Positions 23,401 to 35,400 of a stretch of 64,000 bases of DNA are shown piece by piece (the stretch's first letter is position 1; every line of letters begins with the position of its first letter). Under the pieces are notes generated by a model. It saw only the letters and a list, made by a program, of their open reading frames with translations. It made no database searches and was not told the DNA's origin. Origin of the DNA: Acanthococcus lagerstroemiae (lineage: Eukaryota > Arthropoda > Insecta > Hemiptera > Eriococcidae); assembly GCA_031841125.1 (NCBI GenBank), contig CM063114.1:40693574-40757573 (forward strand). Direction: 5' to 3'. Position numbers and translations under genes: made by a program.

Positions 23401-26400
23401 AGACTTCTGGCCGTCTGGGGCCAAGGACACTTCATATAAGATTTTTGATGTTCTGATGGATTGTGCAACAAGTAATGGGCATTGAATGTAGACAAGAAAC
23501 GTCATCAGGTCATCATCACACGTGTAGCATTCGCCGAGTGAGTGCAGCAAATGACATCCACGTCAGTGTATGTAGCACTGTGTGCGTGTGTAGACGTGCG
23601 GCTCTTGTGTTCTCTGTTCGCACGCAATCGAAAAATGAATGAATTCGTAATACCAAGAAACGAGTTGACGTAATGAAGATAAGAATCGTAATGATAATAT
23701 TGTGCGACGACTCGATCGGCGATCAATTTCATGGCCGTTCACCGCGTCCGTCCGCCATGACCCGTACCCGGTACCCGGTGACGTCCTCCATGCAGACGTC
23801 GGCGGTACGCTGGTTGCTGGTCGTACCGAGCACGATCGCTTTGTAGTACTGGTACGGTGGTGTCCTAGAGCACGGAGTCATTGTGGTCCATCAGCGGTTC
23901 CATGTTCTCAAGTTAGCCCCGCTGACTTGGAAACCGTTACCCGGTATCGTCATCCGCCAGTCTCCTCGAAACCGCGAATGCAGAGGAGGAGGAAGAAGAT
24001 GGAAGACTATTTTATATGTATTGTACGTAAGCTGAAACATAACTGTCCAAAAATGAACTGTCTCGATCTCGTGAATCATTACGCCAACCGGTTTCGCGGA
24101 TTTTCGACGAAAATTGAATGCCCGACCGTCGAGCATCGACACGGTTACTATGGACATCGAGACGCGCGTGTGTATCAATATTTGTAAACTCATCCCCCCC
24201 CCCTGTACTTGAAAACAGAAATTGTGGGTAAGAGTAGTGCCGAGTACAAAGATCATCACCCACAACCTACGCTGCACCGTCGTCGAATCATCCGAAATAA
24301 TTATGGGTTGCGAAGTGAAAATTTCTTGTTATTCGCGACAGAACGACCGTCATAAAATGCGGTGAAAATGAGGAAGATTTTGGACTGGCAAATTCAGTTT
24401 TCAAGAGTGTACCTAGGTGGTGTCGAGATTATTGTTCGTTGCTCAAGACCTCCAGTAATCTTCCCTCTCCCGGTGATAACACCTGACAAAATGTGGTAAT
24501 CTTCCATCACCCGGTGATAACACTTTACAAAATGTGTATATTTCGGATCGTGTGCATTTCTTGTTTTAGGAGTTCCCTCGCATCGATTGAAACCAGAGAT
24601 GGATAAAATTAAGATCTCATGATCATTTGATGAACTGAGGAAAATCACGAACGTAGATCGAAACATAGTTCTCCAAAAAGTGAAAATCCTGTATCATAAA
24701 AAAGCTCGTAATCTTGTCTGGTAATATTTTCGATTTGAAGATCGCGAATTTGCTTCAGTTTTTGTGTTATTTACTAATTTTATTTGTCCAGTCAAATTAG
24801 TATCAAATCGAGCCTAAGCAGGAGAAAATTGCGATTAATGTTTTTTTTTTTTTTTGCGGATTATTATACAGGTTGCCACTTTTGCAGGGTGTCTACCTGT
24901 CCAATAAGCCCAATAAATCATAATTATAAAAGTTCAATAATTTTAATTTTAGTCCAATAAAAAAACTGAAAATCAGGAAATAAGTATAATAATATTATTA
25001 ATGTTGCCGAAATCTCGACTGGATGCATTGTTTGAGAAAGGGTCTGTTCTTGGAAAAAGAAAATTCCTTCAGCGATTTAAAAAAATTAATAATAAAGCGA
25101 TAAATTAAAAAAAAAAGTTGCATATGCGCGCTTTTTTTAGTTGCGATGAGGCATGTGAAGTGGTTCAATAAAAAGTCCAATAAAAGTCTAATATTTTCTG
25201 TTTTCAAATCTCATAGACACCGTGTTTCAGGAAAACCCGGGACAGTCATGAGGATGGTCAGGGAAAAGTCATAGAAAAGTCGTGACATTTTTATCGGAAT
25301 CGTGGAATTTTGATTTGGCTGTAAAACTTATCCGGAAGCCGTATTGACAGTGATCATAACTTGGTAGTAATGAAACGTAGGCTTAAACTGAAGAAACTTG
25401 GTGGAAAAAAAGAGGTAAAAAGATGGAATTTGAAAAAGTTGGATAATATTAATATTAGAAGGAAAAATATCAAGAAGATATTGTATTAGAATTAGAGGTT
25501 GAAAAAACATAGGAAACTAATAGTGTGAGGAAAAATGGGGTAAAATAAAGGAGGGAATATTAAAGTCAGCCGAAGAAAATCTAGGTAAAAATAAGAGAGA
25601 AAAAAAGAAACCATTGACGAAGGAGGAAATCCTCAGAAAGATGGATGAACGAAGAAAATATAAGAATGCAAATGATAGAGAAGGTAGATTAGCTTATCAA
25701 ATGTTAATGATAGAAATAGAGAGTGTAAGAAGGCAAAAGAGGAATGGATGGGGAAAAAAGGTGATAAGGTAGAAGAGTTTATGAATAAAGGACAAATAGA
25801 ATTAGCCTATAGAAAAGTAAAAATGGAGTTAGCAAAAAGAAGGAAGAAGGCAAGTAATACAACAAATCAGGAGTAGAGCATATTTACACAGCTGAAGGGA
25901 AAATGAAAAGGTCCGTAGAGTATGTAATAATGGGGATGAAGAGATAAGAATAGAGAGGGAGGAAGCTGCGGAAGAAGATGAAACATGGTGTCTACTGAGC
26001 GAGAATTTGGAAATTTGGGCAATAAAGCAAGAAAATAACAAGACTTTATCATGGACGGTCAGAAAAAACAGAAAATGTTCACATTTTTCTTACCTTTTCC
26101 ATTTTTGTCATTTTTGAAATTAAAATCGGAATTACTGGAAGGAAAATTATCTTTAATAAAAAAACATGCACCAGCTGTTCAGTCCTTTTTTCTTTGTTCA
26201 AGATAGAGGGGGTAGGGAGGCGATTTTCCTTTATCAGCATTTTTGTTTTTATAATAAATTGCGTCTGAAGCGCGCCCGGCTTTTTTGCAGGTTTATTGCC
26301 GAGTCGGAAAATGGCAAGAAATGGGCATATTCTGTTTCAGTAGATACCTGTGAAAGGGGAGACTCAATTTTAAGAGGTGAATTTGACAAAGCATTGAGAG

Positions 26401-29400
26401 ATCTAAAGAACGGGAGAGCTCCGGGAGTGGACGAGATACCAGCTGAATTATTACAGAACTTAATAGGATACGTACTTCATAAATCGTACAAATCAGTATG
26501 TTATATTTAGGATAAAGAGGTAATGCCAGAGGATTTTAAAAATAGTGCTATTGTAACTATACCCAAAAAAACAGGGGCAGATAAGTGTGAAGATTATCAA
26601 ACAATTAGTCGCATGCGTCAAAAATATTAACTAGGATAATTTATAGGGGAATTGAGACCAGAATAAATGCAGAACTAGGAGATGATCAGTTTTGATTTAG
26701 AAAAAGTAGAGACAGGGTGTCTACCAGGTCATATAAGCCATATAAAGTAATATTTTTTCCCTGTGAAGTCATATAATTTTTTTTTAAACAGTGTGATTGA
26801 AAAATTAAAAACATGCGACTTCCTTCAGAAGTTTTTTTTCCTTTTCTTTTCTTTTTTCCCACATTTATATTCTAATACCTTATACTGCAGCGCACTCAGC
26901 ATCGTAATTAAAATTACTCATATTTTAGGATGCATGTCTGCTGCCTGCACCATCCGAGTTAGTATTGGGACGAATCACCTAAAAAATGATTTGAATCTCG
27001 AATCACGACTAATTTTGAATTTTCACGATTCGAATATCTTCGAATCAGAAACTTTACGAATATGCCGAAATATGATTCGAATCACAAATCAATTTTTTTA
27101 AGTAGGTACGTTTGCTGAACTGACGATTTTGAATTTTATGATTACATACATTCATCTTCATCACAGCTTGACTGACTATAATCCGAATCATCGACGGTTT
27201 TTTCAAGAATTCAGTAGTGATTATTTATGTTCAAAATTGAAATTCTGATCTTTGCTGTGAAAATTCTTGGTCTACAGGCGGCATGTATTATTTTTTTTCA
27301 ATTCATTTTTTTAAAGCCTTGAGGCCCAGATTAGACGCACACCTCATACATTTAACTTTGAGCTTTAAGAAAAAACTAATGCAGGTATAATGTTCAAAAT
27401 GTTCCCTCCTCCACTCACCAGGAATTGTAAATTTAGTTGTTTCAAGTATATTTTGCCATTATCGTCGTCAACATATTGGATTCCTATGACGTAATCTTCA
27501 ACGGAGTGAAGAAAACGTGAACTAATTGTGGTCTCAAAGTGGATTTTTCCTACCTTCTTAGGGACTTTCTTGAATTTGCCGAAAAAAATTGAACAAAGTG
27601 TCGGAATCAGGATATCTTGAGTCGCTAAAGTCGTACATTAAATCAGATTTTTGATTCGGTTCCCATTTGTGGACCACTTCTGCCTTTTCTCCCCGTCCCA
27701 GGAGCCCTCCTAACTTCGCCGGAAAAATTGAACAGTGTATCGGAATAGGGTTTTAAACACTCGAATCAGATTTTTTATCCCACCTCGATTTGGACTTTGA
27801 AACCCGAATTTGATCCTTTCAGGTGGGCCAATTCGATTTCGTTGGAAAAATTGAATAAGGTACCACGTCTGGATAAGGATTTTGGATAGCTGATTTCAAA
27901 AACTTGATCAGATTTTTCGTCCAAACCTCATTAGGACCCGCAAATACAAATTTCATCCCTTCTTATGAGCAAAATTGTTCCAGGTTGAAAAATCAAATAA
28001 TGTATCAGAATTCGGGATATTGGGTCACCGGATTTTTAGCCCGAACTCAATTAGGATGCCAAATTCGACCCCTCCTACCCTTAAAAGGACCAATTTGACT
28101 TTCCCACTACGTATGAAAATAAGGGAGTTATCTGTAGTTCATTCTGAAAATCAAATTAGATTATTCGATCAGACCCTGACAGGAATTCAAAAGATTCAAA
28201 TTCGATTCCTTTAAATGGACAAAACTGATCTACTTTGGTCACAAAATCGACTCAGTTGTCAGGATACGGCATTTTGGGATCGCTTTGTTCAAAACTTCAA
28301 TAAGATACGTAACCCGATCCCAATTAGCATCACAAATGCGACTTTTCCTTCTTCCAAAAGACCAATTTACAGGGTATTCCACAAAAATAGAAAAAGAACG
28401 TATCCAGTTTTGGAATAAGAACCTGTAACCTTTCTATGAAGCATGGCTAAGTCAGTTGTTCCATTTTTGTGAAAAACGAGACACCTGCTGTTTCTTTGAG
28501 TAAAAAGTGTTCGCACTCGGGATCAGAAATAGACTACCTCTGATCAAACAAATAAGCAATGACAAAACAGAAACAAAGGACAAGAACAACAGCCATGTAG
28601 TATAGACTGGATTTCGAACATTGTGACGTGACATACATAGGAGAAACTAGTAGAAAATTCACAACTAGAATAAAAGAACATGAAAAGTCACAGAAGCTAA
28701 AGGATGACAAATCACTTTTCGGAAAACACTGCAACGACCAGGGACACAATAACCACAAGTTGACAGAAAAATACAAAATCCTACCCACAGAAAACAACAC
28801 AAGAAATATAAAATCAAAAGAATAACTTGTTGCGATAATAAAGGCAAAATTAAAACAAAACAACAATCTAATAAACGCAACGAACTTCCAAAGCGAAAAC
28901 CTATTCCAATTAATAACGTAAGACTCTTTGATTAGACAGGCTAGACAACCAATAGGAACACTCCAAATAGGTTCACCATACGGTACTACACATCACTATA
29001 AGTACAGGACAACAAAGAGGAAGTGTTAGGGTACTGCACTGAAGATGGCATAACAGCCGAAAGCGCTCTAAACTACAGAAGAAAGAACATTGTGAATTGG
29101 CACACCCTCCTTACAGAAGATTTGATTAGATCCTCTGAAGTAGTCAGAAAACCTCCTTAACCCGTCACGGGGGCCAGTGTGCCCCTTTCAACCAAATAAC
29201 TCGAAAAGTATAAAAGGTATTGGAAAATTCATTGGAACGAAAATTCTCTCTTCAAAATTCCCTACAAGATGATAACCAAACATGATGCCTTTACACAAAG
29301 GAGACCGCCACTGGGAGCCACTGAAGAAGCAGATATTTTTCACTTTCATTTCTATTTACCAAATAAATGGAAAATTTTGCGAGATAAGGGAAACTGTCAT

Positions 29401-32400
29401 CCTACCAAAAAAGATTCTGTTTACAATCCCGTACAAAATGATATCAAATGTGGTGCCCTTAACCAAATTAGAATGTCATCATTGAAGCCTTTATATTTCC
29501 TGAAAGTTGGAAGCTTCCTTTATAATATTATATTATGGTCAACTTTTTTCGAACCCTTCTTGAAAATGTTTGCATCACTTCCGAAGTAGAGTCAACAAAA
29601 TTACATCGTGTTTTAAACCATTTGTCCCCCTCCCCTCCCGCAATCAATACCGTGCTAAGAGTTTTTAATAGGCCAATTTATGGTGACGTCACAACGGGAG
29701 ATATTACACAGGGCTGCTGCAGCATTTCGCACTTCACAGCAAACGCAGGCTGCAGCGTCCAGATTTTTTTGTTTACATTTTTTTAACATGTAAAATCCCA
29801 TAAGGAGAAATTCAGATCTCACTTGTGAGATCATGAAAACAAATTCGCCCACTTGCTGACGTGATCCTGAAACGTGTGGCTTTAATTTAAGCTATTGCTC
29901 AATAAAATGTGTCCTCAAAATTTTAAATAGAATGAATTTAAAGGTAACCTCAACCTTCAGGATATAGAAAATCTTATCAGTAGATCAGTACCATTCTGTA
30001 ATGTATGGATTTTTGTTGAAGGTGAATCTTCCTATGTTCTTACGTGTTTCTGTTATTTATATGTGGACAAATGGTGTGTTGGTTTGCATCAGACTGATCA
30101 AATTTACTGATAAGAGAGAAACAAGTTCAACATCGTTGTATTTGTTATTGCGTTCGTGTAAGAAACTGTATAATAGCTTAAATTGAAGCTGTGCTGAAAA
30201 TGTTAAGAAATTCTTAATTACATACTTCTGGCCAATTTTGTGAGGGCACTTTTCCTCTTATGAGATTTTACATGTAAAAAAAAAAAAAAGTAAACAAACA
30301 AATGTGGACGCTGCAGTTTACGTCGCTGTCAAAGTGATTTTGGTCGCTGCGCAGACACTTGTAGCTGTGACGTCGACCGTGAAAAGGTCTGTTAAATGCT
30401 TTATTTTGAGATAGATTTGGTTATAAGTTATTGACTCAAGTACCTTAGAGGGAACAAGTAAAACTGTGATGGCTGGGTGATTTCCTGTGTTGGTTTTTCC
30501 ACCTTTCGGGATGGGTGTTATTTTGCTACCATTTCGATTTTCAGGAAATTCGAAGATTTCAATGATGACATTGTATAGGTTGGTTAGGGGCATCATATTG
30601 GGTATGTTTTTGTGAGGAATTGTGTACAGAATCTTTTTACTAGGATTACAGTTTCCATTATATCGCGTAATTTTCGATTTACTTGGTAAGGAAAAAATTG
30701 AAAGTACGTACTTTCTCGGTGGCCCCCTAAGGAGCTCCCCCTGGTGTAAAGCGTATCATGTTTAGCATAATTTTGTAAAGAATTTTGTAGAGCGTATTTT
30801 CGATCCAGTGAACTTTTCCAATACCTCTTACACTTCCCGAGTTATTTGGAAGTAACTAATGAAGGGGACACATTGGTCACCGTAGTGAAAAACACACAGG
30901 TTGGTATATGGGTTTTATGTAGGTTATTCAGAGGGCCAGTCTGCACAATAATCCATAGAGAAACTTTCGATCGCAATCTTTATCATCTTCAGATGCACCT
31001 GTAAATCAAGTGACAGATAAAATCAAAAACGATCCGTTCGTGGTCTTCAAGCGTGATCTTCTTGATCCTAAGGTCAGACGATCTTGCAGTGTAAACATAC
31101 ATTGTCTGGTCTGCTCACGACGATGCGCGTTAATAAACATTCGAGACCAATCTCGCCCTTTCCTCCTTCAATGTTGGTGTTTTTCCCATTTTGTCTGAAC
31201 CTTGCTCCCAGCTCAGTTTTACGATTTTCTCATGTTTACGCTCGCAAATCCCGTTTCCGCTTACAGTGGCACCAATTTCCATAATGTACGTTCGTTGGCA
31301 GATTCATCATTCTCGCACGCGTCTCTATCCCATGTAAATAAAGACAGCTTATCCGCACACGAACTCGCTAGGAAAGTAGGTACCAATGATACACGCGAGA
31401 AAACTAAAGCTAAAAAAAAAATTGAAATTACATATGATTTTGTTTATTGCACGCGATTTCTGCTACCCAAGTGCCCATCGTGACGATCATATTTTCTTAG
31501 TTTTCGCGGCTCGAATTTGGCAGCTGCCCCGTTTCACCTCCCCGACCTGCCCGCACCGTGCTTACAATCGTACCCGCCGAAATTTGTTCACATGCGCAAG
31601 GTCGCCTTCGCGACAAATCTGTGCGAGATCTGTGTGTTCGAAACACTTTAAAATTCATGCAAACCCCCCTCCCCCGTCTTTACATTTTGGTCGCTCACTG
31701 ATGCAGCGTATCGCGAAATAATGACTACAGAAATGTTAATCCGAAAACATTATTAGTGATAGCCATTAACGAAGGATGCCGCTCGCAGTAGTCTCGATGT
31801 TGGACGACCATAACAAAATTAGCGAAGAAAAGCGCGAGGGGTTAATAAACGAACCAATTTTGTTGTGCGGCCAGCAGAGTTTATTTATAAACTCACGATT
31901 ATACACGTACGAAAAGCAGTGTATTCGAGCATGTAACAGTTCGCTGTTCCATATTTCTGTATTTTTTTCTCTTGATTTTCTGACTAGTAAGGCCTCTTGA
32001 AACAGCTCTTGGGCCCATGGCTTAGGGGCGTAAGCGCAAATAGACTGGGGCTCGCTGTAAGACTGACTAGTGTCAAAACGATGCTAAAGATTCCCTATTT
32101 CGTGTAATTTTACAGTTTTGAGGAAGAGGGCTAGTCCACCTATGTGCGTCTATGCTCAAGGGGCAGTTAAGAATAATACTATTTATAGAACTAGAATACC
32201 GATACAAAAGGAAAATAAGAAAGAAAAAAAAATAGTGACTAAAATGAACGAAAAGCATCTTGAACGATCAGCTGCATAATGAGATGGAAAAAGCCAGAAG
32301 AATAAACAAAGACCGTGTCAGAAAATTAATTATTAATAATAATAATAATGATAACAAATCTGATCGGGGAACTAATCCTCCCTTCCATGTCCCACAGACT

Positions 32401-35400
32401 TCAGCGTACTCTTGTCACCCCCCCCCCCCCAAACACAATGGCGTGCTGTGAAAAGAGGAATTACGATAAATTGGGAGTCTGAATCGAAGTGGCTGACATC
32501 TAGCGGATGTTTCGTGAACCCTCATTGAATGATCATGGAGAAAAACTAAGCGCGCGTGGAAAACGGGCCTTCAGTCAGTGTATTCCTTATGAGATAAAGG
32601 ACCTTTTTACACGCAGTCAGAACATCATGCCGGTAACTGATAAGAAGCTGACAAGGCACTTTTCATTTCTTACTTCACCGCACCTCCATTAATTTTACTA
32701 CCTGATGTATTAAATTGTTTATCGCAAGTTCGAATATATAGCTCCCTACAGTTCAAATTTGAAGCATGCCCGTCATTTCTTGATTTTATAATGATTTTTT
32801 GAAAATCCCTTATTTCCCATTTACGGCAATGTTATTTCCGTCTGTGATCACTCAACCTTCTACTAGGACGTGCACATTAGCGCCCCTACTTAGGCGGCGT
32901 AACCGTGACCAGATTCGCTAGTGTTGACCTCCTGCAAAGGTGATCGAGATTGATGTTCCCATAAGAAGACTTGTAAAGTTGGTATACTTTAAAGCTTCTG
33001 TAATTGCTGAAGATAGGTTTTCCTGAGTCATATAACATGTCGAATTGAAACTTGAAGTCTCTAGTTCATGATGAATGGTAATTTAATGCACTTTATTCGC
33101 TCTAGTTGGATGAGTAAGTTGATTTCCAAATTACTGTTTTTCTTATGGAAGTTCACCATTGGTACAAAACGCGCTTGTAAAATACATGGAAAATGGAGCT
33201 GTGTCAAGTTCATAAAGGAAAACTAGAGACCTCAATCTCTAAATTCATCTATTATAAGCCGCAAGAAAAGATTTTATTGACTAGAAAAAGCGAATTCAAG
33301 CTATATGCATTCTTATGGTGATAACGTCCACGATCACCTTCACAGCGCACGGATACCAACTTCGGAAACTCTCAGTTATGCCGCCTATTCCGTTCCACAT
33401 CCCAATTCCAGCTAGACAGACAGAATAGATCGATTTTCTGTGACGTCACACCAGTAAGTTAGTGTTAGCAAAAGTACCCAACTTTTTTCCAACAAACGTT
33501 TTGATTCTCATAAAAAAAAAAACAAAAAAAAACACAAAACAAAACACGGAGCAAAGAAAGATCACTATGTTACCACTCGAGAATAAGAAATTTGTTAGAA
33601 ACCAAAAGTATGTATTTTTGATCCAGAAGGCTTTCAGCATTTGGTAATAAACTTTTGGTTCTAAACAAATTTCTTATTCTTAGATAGAAACATAATGATC
33701 TTTGCTCCGTGTGTTTTTCTTACGAGAGTCAAAATGTTCGTTGAAAAAAAGTTGGGTACTTTTGCTAACATTAACTCACTGTGTGACATCACAGGAAAAT
33801 CGATCTATTATGTTATGAGCCCGAACCATTAGAAATAAAGTGCGAACCAGAAGAACAATAGTGAAGAAATTTTGAATCCATGTAGCTCCCCGCAAGTACT
33901 GAAGTTTGAGGGTTAGATTGTATTTCTTATTTAGCTGACCGTGATACATTTATTCGGTGGTGGTGTTTTAGGTCACTAAGTCCAAATTTTCCGTTTGGTT
34001 CTGTGTCGTAGTTAGCTTTAAGTGCGTCCTGAATAATTGGAAAAGATGGAATGGATCCGTTTGGAATAGAATGTTTCAGTTGTTAATTTTACTTTCTCTC
34101 GAGTGTGAACTTGGAATTTGAAAACGCATGTCGAGGCCGATTCCAAATCGGATGGAGTAAATCGACTATCTACGAAAGCCTACCCAATATGAGTCTCAGC
34201 GCATTCCTTGGTATCAGACGTAGTTGGGGGGGGGGGGTCCAACGCAAAAAATAACCTGAAAACCTAAAAATGAAATCCAATAACAGGAAGGAAAGTCGAA
34301 CATCGAATATTTTTGGATTCATGTTGCGACTTTCTTCAGCCTCCTGCCCATTTTTTTCAACTCCTATTTATTGCACGCTTTTATGCTCAGTGAGGTTACA
34401 CTTTTAAGATTATTGGTTTGTAGGGTATCCTCACCTTGCTCCTCACTCAGTTTACCCAATTTCTGGGTATAAACCTTCGTCAGGTCATTCCACTTCTGTC
34501 TGCCGCCGGTTAGAGGTGCCCAGTTTGTGGGTCAGTCATCCCAACCACCTCGTCTACCCACCTCATCGATGATCTGCCCTTTTTTCTCTTACCATTGTGA
34601 GAAGTCCAGAAAGAGGTTAATTTATTCCAATTGTAATTTGGTTTCTTGCCTATGAAACTACCAATAAATTTGAAGCGCTTCAACCCTACTTCGGGCCCAA
34701 AATGTACTGAATACCCAATCCAAAACTTTCATCCGTATAATTTTAGCGTTATTTCAGGCTGGGTAGGGTTTCTACCGGTCATCTAAGTTATCTAAAGTCA
34801 TCTGTTTTGAAAATATGTCATCTAAGTCATCTAAAGTCGACTTTTTTCTTTCGCTGTAGGTCATCTAAAAAATGTTTATTCTATTAAAAGTAGTTGGGGG
34901 TGTGGGGAAAACGTGGCAAAATAACATAAGTTTATTGTAGAGACATCAGCTTATGAGTGAATAGTTAGCAAGTATGAATTAAATAGAAAGAAAGAATAGG
35001 AGTGATCATAGACCAACCTAGGGGTTATTGCCCCTCATCCCAAAAAAAAAAAACTTGTGAATAAACTTTTATAGAATTTTAAGCTAAAAATTACTAGTCG
35101 AGTATTTTACTATTTCGTATACGAGTAAAATTTACCCCCGCCCATTTTTCTTTGGTTCGGCCTCTCTTGGAGGTAATTTCTGGTTGCGCCTGTGGAGGGA
35201 TGTTTTAAATGCAACATAAAGTAGGGAAGCGACAAAAAAAAAATAAGCCAGAGAGTAAACAACAATTATTTGAGGCTACTAAAAAATTGGATAAAGGTCA
35301 TTTAAGGTCATCTTTTTTAAACTTACCAATGCTAGTTGACACTCTGCTGCGAAAAAGGAAGTTTAGTGAAAGTCAACCATATATTTTTCCGTAAGAAGGG

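Larger units (their letters stand above)
29155..30892. mobile_element. Large inverted-repeat element, arms ~170 bp
   Basis: The left arm 29160-29330 (CCAGTGTGCCCCTTTC, CCAAATAACTCG, GGTATTGGAAAA, AACATGATGCCTTTACAC) is the reverse complement of 30735-30885. The arms enclose a second inverted-repeat element and a reverse-transcriptase relic. The left arm contains an extra diverged tandem copy at 29380-29480. Confidence 0.72.

Noticed and set aside
23702..24187. 161-codon frame, the longest apart from the dsRBD exon
   Set aside because: Opposed by equally long frames on the other strand, with no domain, splice context or repeat relationship. Open frames are expected in CpG-richer DNA.
28374..28475. 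MITE starting CAGGGTATTCCACAAAAATAG
   Set aside because: A partial inverse (CCATTTTTGTGAA) lies about 90 bases on, but the right terminus is incomplete and no duplication is visible.
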